DNA from: Strobilurus pachycystidiatus
Lineage: Eukaryota; Basidiomycota; Agaricomycetes; Agaricales; Physalacriaceae
Reading direction: 5' to 3'
Length of the DNA stretch: 64,000 nt
NCBI GenBank assembly: GCA_019915135.1
Contig: JAHLMK010000016.1
Coordinates: forward strand, 992,001-1,056,000
Position numbers and translations under genes: made by a program
Part shown: positions 34,386 to 45,673 of the stretch, piece after piece
Position numbering within the stretch: the first letter of the stretch is position 1
Layout: each line of letters begins with the position of its first letter
The notes under the pieces: model-generated
Seen by the model: only the letters and a program-made list of their open reading frames with translations
What the model was told of the DNA's origin: nothing
Database searches by the model: none

Positions 34386-36816
34386 CTAATCCTCCGCCGC
34401 AATCACCGAAGTCTGAGCCTGAGCGGCTTTTTTTTCGTCTACCACCACCTGGTTCTCGCTGCTCGTATCGCTAGCACCCGAAGCCTTGCCGTCAACGTTG
34501 GGAATGGGGCCGGTAAACCAATTGACGCCCCCGTACACAGGGAGGTAATACCACGCGAGGGACAGAATCATCACGCCACCCAAAACTACGACGGAGTAGT
34601 TCATGTCTTTTGTATCCGTTTGCGGCGTGGTGGGGAACAGAAATACGACACTCATGAAGGCCATGAACGCCACTGAAATAATAGCAATAGGCAGACTCTG
34701 TCATAGCAGTCAGATTACCTTGGACGGAGTCCCAAGATGCGTGTAGTACGTACGAAAATGCCCAACCTGAACGGCCCTGGCTCAAAATCGTTGTCTCCCA
34801 TGAAGCGCGCGCAGATGGGGATGCTGTACGCGACGTAGAGCGCGATGACGGAGATGGAGAAGACGGCGTTGATGGCTTGTTCTCCGGCGAATACGAGCAA
34901 GCCAAGGGCAAATGCCCAAAATGCATCGAACCAGACGGTGTTGACTGGTGTACCAGTGAAACTGTTCATACGATAGAGCCAATTCGACATCGGCAGTGCT
35001 TGAGTGAAAACATTTAGTTGGACATCATGCCTATAACAACTGGATGTACCTTTGTCACGACTGAAAGCATAGGTCTGGCGACTAGCAGCCAAAAGCTATA
35101 ATGGAATATTGAGCCATGTTCGAGAGGGGGACCATCAAAGCCTGCGTACCATACTGGAGCCCATCATATATCTACCAAACCATGAGCATCGAAGACACAC
35201 ATTCACATTGGCGTACTCACTGGACACACACGACGATGGCCCATATTCCCAAAGTGCCTTTCTGCCCGAATGCGTTGAAGAAGATTTGCGCCATGGGCTG
35301 GGAGCTATTGTATAGCATCTCAAGATCCGTTCCCATACAGAATGCTAGCGTCACGTTGATGGCTATGATCATCTATCAGTTTGCGAGTCGGGGTCGAAAT
35401 GAGACTGGTCGGTAGCATACCCCATCCTAGGACCCCAGCGATGAAGATGGCGGCGACGATAGCCCAGGGAACTGCGGTGGCAGCGTTGGAGGCTTCTTCG
35501 CTAATGTGCACACTTGAGTCGAAAGAGCCTAGTAAACGATGGCACTGACATCAGAACGGGACGCGATATCACAAGGGTTCGGTTGCGTACAGATAGTCCA
35601 AAGAGGTGCGAGGAAGCTTAAGATAAATGCGAAGCCGTCCGGCCATCCGTTCACTGATAAGCTCCGCGTTGAGGGAAAAGGCGAGAGGATAGCGGATTAC
35701 ATACAGTTCTCAAAAGATCCGAGAGCGAAGCTGGCCGTGTTTTTGAATTCGGAAGGAGTCGCTATCGGAAGGGCGATGATGATGGCAAAGCAAAGTCTAG
35801 AGGTGCAGACGTGAGTGTCATATGCACGTCAACGTCATGGTGGTCACTTACAGTACATTCAACACCACATAGACTGATTGAAGTCGAGCCAAGACAGTGG
35901 TTCCAAGACAGCATATTATGGCGTGCGTCAAGACGATTCCTGTATAGACACCACTGATTGAGGAGGTTGGAGTGAGGCCGAGTCATCCACTGGGAAGCTG
36001 AAGAAGGCGTACAATATTTGGGCGTTGGTCGGGGAGAAGCTTTGGTCTTTGGAGCCGATTGTAGCAGCAGCCATGACTTGTACAGCGCATCCCCAATCTA
36101 TCGAGGCAACGGACGCAATGGAGCCGACGGTGTTCGTGTCTGCAGAGCATCACATGAGCAAGGGCACCTCGGGAAGCAAAGGAACTTCATACACCCTACG
36201 ATCCAGGAAAGAAGGTTTCGCCATCTCGGAGAAGATAATGAATGAGTCCAGAAGTAGAGCTAAGGGATGAGCGTGAGCAAGCGTGGAGTTAGTATGGGTG
36301 TACGGCACCTACACCACCGGACGTTGGTGCCGCCGAGGCAAGCTCCGCCATTGACATACCCACGCAGAGGATGAAAACACTGGCGACGGCCCACTGCAGA
36401 CACTAATGAGTCCCGATGCGAGGAGGTCCGATGATATCTCACCCCCCAGACCATGGCAGGACCTCCGCCATTAGGAAGAGCGTAAAACAGCACAGATGCG
36501 ATGGAAGGCAATAGGCCGATAATCGAGAAGGCAATCCCAAAGACCTATTCGTCGTCGTCAATTCTTGTGATCCTTCGTTGTCTGTGAAGATCGCACCTCT
36601 AGAGGTGTAAAAGCTCGCTTGAACTCCTGCTTGTATCCGAGAGAGGCGAGTAGTTGCTCGTCGGCAGCTCGGATCGCGTCCATGGTCATGGTGGTCAAGA
36701 AGCAGAATGGTGCATCCTATACCCACCTGCTTATAAGGTGGGCAATCTTCTGCGTCACAATCAGACAGCGAGGAAGCTTCATGCATGATGCTGGGCATCC
36801 ATAAATAAATCTCCAT
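34386..36816 (-). CDS. Amino-acid permease (APC superfamily, GABA/choline-type)
   Basis: A plasma-membrane or vacuolar amino-acid/amine transporter. Exons run from MPSIMHEASSLSDCDAED (ATG at 36798, or in frame at 36816). The N-terminal segments are YKQEFKRAFTPLE and FGIAFSIIGLLPSIASVL. The conserved GMSMAELASAAPTSGGL follows (near 36330), then AVPWAIVAAIFIAGVLGWG, YMMGSSM with ASRQTYAFSRDKG, LPMSNWLYRMNS and TPVNTVWFDAFWAFALGLLV. The end has SVAFMAFMSVVFLFPTTP, DMNYSVVVLGGVMILSLAWY and a hydrophilic tail ending SVIAAED. Roughly twelve spans are expected and the pieces seen cover all regions. Many introns of 50-60 nt cut the gene and some junctions are unresolved. Confidence 0.8.
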
Positions 36817-38268
36817 CACTGGAACCCATCACTCCGGAGACGGATGATGGGGGCCAGAGTGTACCATGGCCAATCAAGTACCAGCAATGTAGGATCAACT
36901 GACAGATCGTATCTTCTTATCGAAAGAAAATGAAGGTGAACGCAGATAATGCAGTGTCGGCTACGTGCTGCCAGCACGAGTATCAGTGCGACGCCACCGG
37001 TCTAAGCAGTCGAGGACCGTGTCGGGAATCCCGAACAGCATTGAGTACCCGATTCGGTGGCGACTGGCTGCTCCTGGAGATGGTGGGTTAGAGTGAAACA
37101 TCCGGGACTCGGACCCGCAGGTGGGTAACAAAAAAGTTGCTTGCCACGACATCCGAATCTTTTGCCTCTCAGGCTGACACCAAGCCCTCATCAACGCTCT
37201 TGAAGCTGCTGCTCGTCCATGTCTCACTGATATCCCACTAGTACCCACTTGAAGTATACGTTTCGCTTATACTCGCCTGAACGCCATTCGACGCAGCGAT
37301 GTTCGCCACGATCAACGTTATCGAGGGACGTGACCACTGCTGCAGGCGTGCTAAAGAGCTGGTCAGAGGAGAACCAGATAGCTGAGCATGAACATACTTC
37401 GGCAATGCCTATCCTTGAGTGCTCTCCTTTTCCCTTCTAAAAGGCAGACAATATATGGACCAGCCCGGTGTGAAGTTTCGAGGTCATCCCACCTTCCTCT
37501 GCAGCCTGTTGATGTCTGTGTGGATAGAAAGGATATACCACGGAACGGGAATCCTCAATACGAGCTTCATGTAAGGCCGTAGGAGTCTTGAAGGAATGCT
37601 TGGCAAAGACAGGTCCATTTCGATGCTGGGAATGGCCAAACAAGGCGTCCTGCGGGCCGGTGGGAGTATAGTGTACGCGTATACAATAGTGCTCGGGGAT
37701 AGCCTTGTATGAGGGAGCGAGTGCCACGAATAAACCGTACATGTCTTGTACTGCAGCGACGCTGCTGTTACCTGTAGGCTTTTTGAACTCGGCATCACGA
37801 AAAAGCCTATAACAGCAGCCATGAGCCTCAAGCAAATGGGAGTCATACAATACCAACAAGGCAGACTGTGGTTGCGCTCGCGTCAAGGCTTGCGTTGTTT
37901 GTCAATCGAACCGGTGGAAGAAAGGCAAGATGTTTCTGGGCCAGCCAAAGTAGCTGCCGCCGGCTCTTTGCCGAACGTACTCAACTCGGCACGAGGGCCG
38001 AGGCACTTTCGAATTCGATTTGCTAAAGCATATCCGCCACTGTATTCATACTGTCACTGTCAGGCCTTCTCATCTTGCCTCTAGGCTAAGTGGACTGATA
38101 GCTGGCTGCCTAGTTCTCCTTTTCCGCCTGAATACACTTCTACCGCTTTGATGACAGGATCATATCGCTCCAACGAACCTATCCCATCCGCGCCAAGGCT
38201 GTTTCTAGACACGAGCAATTAGGCTTTGACAATGTGCTCATATACCGCAGTGCCAGCTGCAAAGCGCT
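36817..38268. other. Intergenic, no gene recognised
   Basis: The longest frame here is 149 codons on the minus strand (37886-37437). It has no motif I know and no ATG context that convinces me. I see nothing else. Confidence 0.35.
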
Positions 38269-38275
38269 ATATAAC
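38269..38275 (+). promoter_or_regulatory. TATA box for P450 gene
   Basis: TATATAA lies 36-42 bp before the P450 start codon at 38311 and supports that start. Confidence 0.55.
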
Positions 38276-38310
38276 TAAACACTACAGCACTTGCTTTGGG
38301 GCAACGGAAT

Positions 38311-40236
38311 ATGCTTTTCGTTATACTGATCATCACTGCTGTCAGTGTTCTGCTCCTCAGCTCTAGGCGCTCCGCAACTTTGTTGCCACCCGGTCCTCCC
38401 AGATATCCTTTCATTGGAAGTCTCTTGTCTATACCTCGCACAAACCTTTGGATCACTCTCGCGGACTGGTCTGAAAGATATGGTATCGCAACTCTCAAGT
38501 TCAATGCCATGGCCACATCTGACACATACCTAGGCTCTATCATGTCGTTCACCACTCCTTCGCAGACGTTCATCGTCTTAAACACGTACGAGGCCGCTTC
38601 GTCGCTCTTGTCTCGCCACTCCGACCGTATGCGCATTCCAATGGCCGGAGAATTCGTCGGCTGGGAGCGCACTACTGGGTTTCTTCCTTCCGGTTTTACT
38701 CATCGAGCTCATCGCCGCCTGCTTCGCAAGATGCTTGCCCTCGACGTACGGCCAGAGCAGGATGCCCTCGGCCAGAGAGTAACAGAGGAGCTTCATATTT
38801 CTGTGGCCCCCCGTGAGTGTATTGAGCGGTATGTCCACGCGTGCATTCTTTCTTAGACAACGCTAACTTAAGTGGTTTCCAGAGAGGTCATGTCATTCAT
38901 GATCAGACTGATTTACGGGTTCAACCTTGAACGAGACGAAGACTTGTACATCCAGCTCGTCAAGGAAACTATGGCAGGCCTTGCCCAGGCTGCTGCTCCT
39001 GGTGCATTTCTCGTGGACTCATTTCCCTTCTGTATTAGAAGCTTTTTCTCGTCATCTGGTGACACGTCTAAATCATTAAGTAGTGCGCAAACTTCCAAGC
39101 TTCCTGCCAGGCACAGGATTCAAGTCTCAAGCGAAGAAATGGAAAGAGCTTTTAGACCGCATGGCAAGCACCCCGTTCGAAGTGGCTATAGCCGACGGCA
39201 ATTTGACTGTGCCAGTGAGTACCTCTTCCGATTCGCGACGTCAAATAGCCACCTATCGATGCCAGTCTAGGCAGTCTTTTGTACCAACAATGCTAGCATC
39301 CGAGGCTTTAGGCTCACATGAGGACATCAAGTGGGCCGCCGTGTCACTCTACACAGGTACTTGCAGCCCTTACGAGTTTAGACTATTGATGCTGATGTGG
39401 TTGGTAAGGGGCTGTCGAGACGGTTTGTCTCCCAAGCTCTCGTAGAGTTGAATCTCATCAGATTTTCAGACACTAGCGACAATCGACACCTTCCTTGTGG
39501 CCATGATCCTCAATCCCAACATCCAAAAGCGAGCACAAGCAGAGCTGGATGTTGCCGCAGACAGACCGCCATCTCCGTCGCACCTACCATACACAGAGGC
39601 TGTCTGCAAGGAAGTGCATCGATTTCACACTGTCATCCCGACCGGTTCGTCCGCAAGTTTTGACTTGACGATCCACTCCTGACCAGAGATACGTCTTAGG
39701 TATCGGTCATGTAGCTCAAAAGGACGAGATTTACGACGGGTACCAGATTCGCAAGGGCGACGTCCTCCTCGCGAACCAGTGGCTCATGGCGCACAATCCG
39801 GAAGTATATGAAGATCCAATGAGGTTCAACCCAGAGAGGTTTCTGGAGATGAATGAACGCGATCCGAGGGACATTGTTTTCGGGTTCGGGCCAAGGTAGG
39901 ATCTACCTTCCAGTATCCGTGCACAGAACCGTAAACTGATATGCGACTGGATGTAGACAATGCCCAGGTGTGTGAAGCTTCTCATCAAATGAGTCGGACG
40001 CCACTCAACCATCCGTATCAGGTCGATTCTTTTCAGACTCGACGATCTTTGTCATCTGCGCCAATATTCTGCGCGCTTTTGATATTGGCCCGGCCAAAGG
40101 TGAACCGTTACCAACGTGGGATACAGTCGATGGAATGTTATGGTAGGGTATCTGTTGTATTCTGCCACTGCCACTCACTTTCTGTAGTCATGTTGCGCCG
40201 TTTAAGTGCTGCCTGAAGCCTCGACAAGTGCGGTGA
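38311..40236 (+). CDS. Cytochrome P450 monooxygenase
   Basis: A microsomal heme-thiolate monooxygenase. The N-terminal anchor is MLFVILIITAVSVLLLSS, followed by the proline hinge LPPGPPRYPFIGSLL. Later blocks are RRLLRKMLALDV (helix C region), the I-helix region ADV and TLATIDTFLVAM, the K-helix CKEVHR (ExxR), FNPERFLE (PERF) and the heme loop FGFGPRQCPG, whose cysteine is the iron ligand. The heme loop is split by an intron (39897-39958), and the codon for the final Gly is split by another. The last exon ends KPRQVR at 40236. Several introns are short, and the exon just before the I-helix may be only 18 nt. All catalytic marks are present. CYP family and substrate are not assignable by eye. 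Confidence 0.88.
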
Positions 40237-40398
40237 CTGGACGGCTGATTCGAGTATGTTCACAGGCAGCGTCGTTTGAAAGTGTACGATGCTCGCACGG
40301 CATATAGTACGACAACCACTGTTTTCTTTCTCAATGTGAACCGTGGCAGGGCCTCAGAGTGAAGGCCTATAATACAGATTGTGTGTGGAGAAGAGCAG

Positions 40399-40623
40399 TC
40401 AAAATACATCGCAGTGATACCGCCTAGGATCGTCCTCTCGCCCGAAGAACTCTTTCGCCCTCCAAATGAATTCCTCGTTTCTGCCCAAATCCGCCTCCTC
40501 CTGCGTATCGTTGGTTGTAATCTGAATCCGCATAGCGGAGGTGCCTACTAGGTAACTAGATCTATCATAGGAAACGAGCTGAGCGTGTGGTACGTTCTAA
40601 GAATCATGAGATATACGGATGGC
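40399..40623 (-). pseudogene. Broken copy of the 42.4-48.8 kb gene family
   Basis: The minus strand reads MRIQITTNDTQEEADL, FIWRAKEFF and YHCDVF before a TGA at 40401-40399, the same final exon as in the four full copies downstream. A short insertion brings stops in the part that should read YHTLSSFPM, and the first exons are missing. It has the shared 3' flank (GTGTGGAGAAGAGCAGTC). Confidence 0.85.
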
Positions 40624-40741
40624 TAGATAGAAGATCTGGCTCTGTCCTGACCATCCGGCAGCCAGCCGTGGTAAAGAAATGACGGCAATGCCGTGCCGTT
40701 GGCAGTGCGTTGACGCCACGTTCTTTCTTCACACCACCACC

Positions 40742-42117
40742 ATGTCCTATCCGTGAGGCCCAACTCCGCTCGTGCCACTGGCTCTCTAACATCCTAAAGT
40801 TTCGTTATGTCTCAAAAGTCGATCTCGGAACAGCGCAATATGTTTCTCTTCTGCTTTTTGGAGTACCCATTGGCCATTATGACCGGAGGTACTACACACC
40901 CTTTGCGCAATTCTCTGCCTCCTGACATCACCTTCGAGGCTTGAATCTCAATCATCACCGGATGACGATAAAAACACTTTATCGCTGGCTTGATATCATT
41001 AACGATGACGACCCGGAGCGTGATACGAACTTTCAGCTGCAAAAAGTCAACTTGAAAAGACTCGGCGTGTTTCGCTACATCATAGATTGTTCTGAAGGAC
41101 CACTGCTTCCGCGCGACTCTTCCGAACTATTGCAGCCAGCAATGTACGGTGCATTTCAAAGTGTGTGCTACGCCTTTCAAGCGCCACCCTGATACTCTCT
41201 ATCTACCTACCTATCTCTCTACTCACTTTGGTCGCAGATGACCGACCGTATCCCTATCCGATCGGGGGTCGTTTCTTTAACAACACACTTCGGGGATTTG
41301 AAAAAGAGGCTGGACGTCGCGGGGAGGAGCAGGGGATAGATCTAAACCAATACGTGAGGTTTCGCATGAATCGCATCCAGGTGCTGAATAGAACTATTGA
41401 CCAAAAGCGTACAGAATAGAATGCCTCAAGCCATCACTGATGCCGTTACCCGACGCGATTGTGGGGTGTGCTGTGTCACCGGCCGCGCCGACCTTCCAAC
41501 CACCATAACGTGGGCTTTCCCTCCTTCATTGGCCTATATGGTATGTGCCGTGTTTCCAGCCACACTGTTACTCATGATTCCCTCGTCAGTCCTATCAGAG
41601 CCGAGACGCGGACACGCCGGGCTTATACGAGGTTTACAGAAGTCTTGAAAATGCAATTACCCTCTCAAGCACACTAGTTGAGCCCTACATGGAAAATATG
41701 TTCAGTATTGACATAGAGGTACTGTTGCCCTTTGTTACATGCACCGGTGCTGAAGGCGGGACATTCTAGGATGCCGGGCGCATCGTCACCTTCGTGGACC
41801 TCCCCATCAAAGCTCCGAGCGCGCCACCACTCCCGTCCAATCTTCCGCGCCATTCCGCAGCGCACATGTTCTGGCGTCTACATTTCAGATATACTCTTGG
41901 GGCTCACTTTACTGGTGGAGATATCAGCTTTGAACGAAATGGCCCCATTGACCCCCTGGCCTCAATGGACGAGCTTGCGGACGATTGCGCAGATCTGAAC
42001 GATCCCAAGTGGCAGTCCGACGCAGGTGCAGAGGTCCTTGCGGAATTTCTCAAGCAGCAGATCTGCTTGAAGCGGATAGGCGAGTCTGACGACGGCTCGG
42101 ACGGCGTGGATGATTAG
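40742..42117 (+). CDS. HNH-endonuclease-domain protein, possibly decayed
   Basis: The N-terminal part splices as MSYP and FVMSQKSISEQRNMFLFC, then YPLAIMTGG, LYRWLDIINDDDPERD and LGVFRYIIDCSEGPLLPRD. The middle has RFRMNRIQVLNRTID. The diagnostic block is ITDAVTRRDCGVCCVTGR, which matches the start of the fungal HNH_2 domain (RD-G-CC-TG). After it come APSAPPLPSNLPRHSAAHM and FRYTLGAHFTGGDISFERNG, and the protein ends GESDDGSDGVDD. A stop at about 41771 (TAG in CATTCTAGGATG) must be removed by an intron or marks decay. The HNH histidines are not clearly visible. Such genes are common in Agaricomycetes and their role is unknown. Confidence 0.45.
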
Positions 42118-42435
42118 AGTCCGCAATCCGAATACGACGCCGATAGTACCAAATGGTCTGACCGTGCGAGTATGAACAATATGTCTCTTGGGAGTTTCTG
42201 TATGAGTTGTAATTGTTACCCACGGGTGGACGTAGCGTTGTAAAGTACAGAAGTACGCAAAAGCTCCCGCAAAGAGAGAATCTACGACACGGCGGAAACA
42301 AATCGTCCCAGAGCCGCAATTTGAATCGTTCGTGAATCCTCGAACAGCACGTTGACTTTTGAATGAAAGTTTGAGGTGAAAGTGGATGTCTGCGAGCACA
42401 GATATATGGTACAATGGACGTATAGCGTGAAACAG

Positions 42436-42958
42436 TCAGAATACATCACAGTGGTACCACCTAGGATCGTCCTTTCGCTTGAAGAACTCTTTCGCCCTTC
42501 GAATGAATTCCTCGTCCTTTGCCAAATCCGCCTCCTCCTGCGTGTCATTGGTCGTGATCTGAATCCGCATAGCGGAGGTGCCTATCAGATCTATCATGGG
42601 AAACGAGCTGAGCGTGTGGTACTCCCTAAGCAACGGATAATGAGATCTACGATTGGCTTCGGTTTGGGGAAAACGCACTCCAAGCCCGCTTCCGCCCAGT
42701 CCTTCTCCCATTCAACGAATGCGAGGCCCCATGCATCAAGCCAGTCCATTTGATACTTTGCGGTTATTTCCTTAGCAGAGAAGCGCCATCCTAGCATGTA
42801 TCTTGGTATCAGAGGTCGCGACTTTGAGTTGGCTGGCGGTGGCGGTGTGGTGTGGTGGACCTCGAGCTGGAAACCTGCACGAGACCTTGTGCGAACTCTG
42901 GGAGGCATGAGTAGCTGATATCGGTGCAGCGGTCCTCAACTCACTTGCGGTTGACCAT
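42436..42958 (-). CDS. Unknown small protein, array copy A
   Basis: First intact member of a four-copy family on the minus strand. Three exons encode MVNRK, then VRTRSRAGF, PPPPANSKSRPLIPRYMLGW, DWLDAWGLAFVEWEKDW and EAGLE. The last exon carries YHTLSSFPM, MRIQITTNDTQEEAD, FIRRAKEFFKRKDDP and YHCDVF, about 135 residues in all. Intron 1 follows the first five codons and intron 2 uses GTGCGT. The family has no recognised domain. Trp and acidic residues are frequent, and the protein looks soluble. It faces the divergent gene at 43407. Confidence 0.75.
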
Positions 42959-43406
42959 GATGAAGAGTATTGCTTATGGTGGTCGTTTGTAAGTAACAAT
43001 GAAGGGTGCCATTGTGACTGTTGGAAATCAAACATAAGACCGAAAAGGAAATCCTGATCTCGTGATCGCTGATCAACATCTCGTGATTGATCAGAGCGAG
43101 CGCCGAGCGCCGACCCTTTGTCCCACTTGGCCTTTGTCTTTCTGGAGTCAGACCACTGACTACTTACTACTAGTACAACAACTACTACTGACCTCCTATG
43201 GGAAATCTTGTACGTCTCGCTGACTCCTGTGAAGCTAAAATCCCTCACCCCGCTCATAGTGGAACAAGTACTGCATTCGATCAGTACACGACGCCCTCGT
43301 CGTTACATACAGTGGCACCTATAATCGGCGTCGCCTGGAGAACCCCACCTATGGCGTCTGGCTTCCTGTTTTGAACGCTTACGCTAGGAGCTTGTATGGT
43401 CCCGAG

Positions 43407-44498
43407 ATGCTCATCATTATCCCCCAATTTTCCATTTACCGTATACCCGCTCCCCCCTCCGGCATAACCCAATTCTTGAACGCGCTTGATTCTGGCCCTT
43501 CGGAGCAAGAGTCAACCGGCGATGAATCCGAGAAACCTCCTGCACCTCGCTGGGATGGCAATGACTCGTTCGACATCGGCAATGACACTGCCAACACCGT
43601 TGCTGAACCCACTGCGCGCGGTGTCGCTCTTGATCTTTGCTTGGTGCACGCTAAGCTCACAACGCGGGATAAAGTCATGAACACTCTCACCAGAATTATC
43701 AATAAGCTTTCGATAAGCTCTATCCCTTATCGCAAAATTCGCATCACTCGTCTCAGCATCCCGCTCATAAATGAACTGAAGCGGCCACCATCTCGGCATC
43801 CACTTGATGCAGCGGAGTGGGTCCGAGAGCTTGTTGGCCTACTCACCTTGGCTCGGACGCAGTGTCTTCATCAGGCTCATTGTCTGTTCTCCACTCTCCG
43901 GTATTCGCACCAGGATGAGGTCATCCTCATTGCAGGGGCTGGGGAATGGTTCATGTGGCGCATTTGTACACGTGATGACCCTAGTTCGTTCACGAAGCAC
44001 ACATTTGATTTTGGTGCATATCGTGCATTGTTGGAAAAGCAAGCAGAGTCGGAGGCGGAGAGAGAAGAGCGGGAGGAAAAGGAGGAAAAGGAGAAGACTG
44101 ATGCTGACGGAGATGAAGATGACTTCTTTTCAATCGCTGACATCCTCCAACCTCCTGCCATTGCCAAAAAGGCATTTGAGGATGCTGTGAAGCTGCAGCG
44201 TACTCAACGTAACGAGCGTGCTCAGCGGCGCGCACGGCAGAAAGATATTCAGACGCAGGCTGCAAGTTCAAAGCCTAACACGGATTTGGGACAGCCGTTG
44301 TTCTCAGATCAGATCATCTCTGATACAATCAGGGCTCTTGCACTTGAGCTGACCTTACAGGACCCTAGTACCCCTCCGAAGGATATTCAGCCAGGGAAGT
44401 GGTCTGGCTTCATGCGATTGGGCACCGACTTGGCAGAGAAACATCTGACTGAGATACAGCGCCGACTGGGGAAGTTTGTGAGGGAAGGCACTGATTGA
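43407..44498 (+). CDS. Uncharacterised acidic protein (363 aa or longer)
   Basis: A single long exon. The first ATG in frame is at 43407 (MLIIIPQFSIYRIPAPP). The open frame extends a little upstream without an ATG, so a 5' exon is possible. Segments include PAPRWDGNDSFDIGND, a helical stretch REIRE-like VRELVGLLTLARTQCLHQ, GEWFMWRICTRDD, and a strongly charged coil (EREEREEKEEKEKTDADGDE, about residues 215-240). A basic helix (RNERAQRRARQKD) follows, and the end is RRLGKFVREGTD. I do not recognise a domain. The charged region suggests a nuclear or scaffold protein but does not prove it. Confidence 0.6.
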   Translation: MLIIIPQFSIYRIPAPPSGITQFLNALDSGPSEQESTGDESEKPPAPRWDGNDSFDIGNDTANTVAEPTARGVALDLCLVHAKLTTRDKVMNTLTRIINKLSISSIPYRKIRITRLSIPLINELKRPPSRHPLDAAEWVRELVGLLTLARTQCLHQAHCLFSTLRYSHQDEVILIAGAGEWFMWRICTRDDPSSFTKHTFDFGAYRALLEKQAESEAEREEREEKEEKEKTDADGDEDDFFSIADILQPPAIAKKAFEDAVKLQRTQRNERAQRRARQKDIQTQAASSKPNTDLGQPLFSDQIISDTIRALALELTLQDPSTPPKDIQPGKWSGFMRLGTDLAEKHLTEIQRRLGKFVREGTD

Positions 44499-44898
44499 TC
44501 GTCGACATATATCGTCTGAATGTACATACTTTTGACCCGTAACGTAGCTCATATGCAAGCTTTGTAGTTCGTCCTTGATACGCCTTGACAGCCAAGCTCT
44601 CCGTGTGCAGTCACGGGCACCCGCCACTTGTCTATCAAAGAACTCTAGTCGCCAGTGAAGGTGTTCTTCACCGTTACCTCAGCTGACAGCGAGGGTAAGG
44701 AGCGCCATCTACGGGCTCAAGGCCTCGCATTCTTCAGATAGGGAGGAGTCGACTCGAAAGGGGTTTTTGCGCTTCATCATTCCTTTATGAATAGAGGGAC
44801 TAGCTGCGTAGTTAGCGCGCGCTGGCTGGTTTTGAATGGAAGTGGAAGAGAAGCATTCGGATGCAGATATATGTTACAGATTTTGCGGCAGGAAGAAT

Positions 44899-45417
44899 TC
44901 AGAATACATCGCAGTGGTACCACCTAGGATTGTCCTCTCGCCCGAAGAACACTTTCGCCCGCCAAATGAATTCTTCGTTTTTGCCTAAATCCGCCTCCTC
45001 CTGTGTGTCGTTGGTCGAAATCTGAATACGCATGGCATAGTTGCAGCCTGGCTTTAGCATTGGGAACGAGCTGAGCGTATGATACTCCCTGAAAATCATG
45101 AGATACCACAAACTTTTATTATAACAAATAACGTACTCCAATCCAGCTTCTTTCCAGGCCTTCTCCCATTCTACAAACGCGAGATCCCATGCATCTAGGA
45201 AGTTTTTCCTATATTTTGCAGTAAGATCTTCGGCCAGGAAACGCCACCCCAGCATGTATCTTGGTATCAGAGGTCGCGACTTTGAGTTGGCCGGGGGTGG
45301 CGGTCCATCGTAGCGGACCTCGAGAGGAAAGCCGGCGCGAGACTTTGTGCGGACTCTGTAATGTGTGAGCCTCAGACGACAAGCTAAGCATTCATCAACT
45401 CACTTGCCGCTCATCAT
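44899..45417 (-). CDS. Unknown small protein, array copy B
   Basis: Second full copy of the family. It starts MMSGK, then intron 1, then VRTKSRAGFPLEV, PPPPANSKSRPLIPRYMLGW, FLDAWDLAFVEWEKAW and EAGLE. Intron 2 has the strong donor GTACGT and was used to settle the exon join in all copies. The last exon reads YHTLSSFPM, MRIQISTNDTQEEADL, FIWRAKVFFGREDNP and YHCDVF. All frames are open. Confidence 0.8.
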
Positions 45418-45673
45418 GTTGACCGTTGAAAGAGGGTTGCCATTCAGAGTTATTTCGAATTGGCATTGCCACTTACATAAATTGGCGCGTTCCCGGACGC
45501 GTCAGGTCTCTTCAGGTCTGCACAATCGTGATCCGACACGCGGCGCGCACAGCAGAGAAGCCGGGTCCAGGCCGGGTCAAACTGCATATCACATCCGATC
45601 AGCCAGCTGCTCTGCGGGCCGTTGTTGTATCAAGTAGTACTAGCAGCGCACTGACGGTCTGTTCCTCCCATTC

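Noticed and set aside
37437..37886. 149-codon minus-strand frame
   Set aside because: No recognisable motif, no splice partners and poor start context. Left as unassigned.
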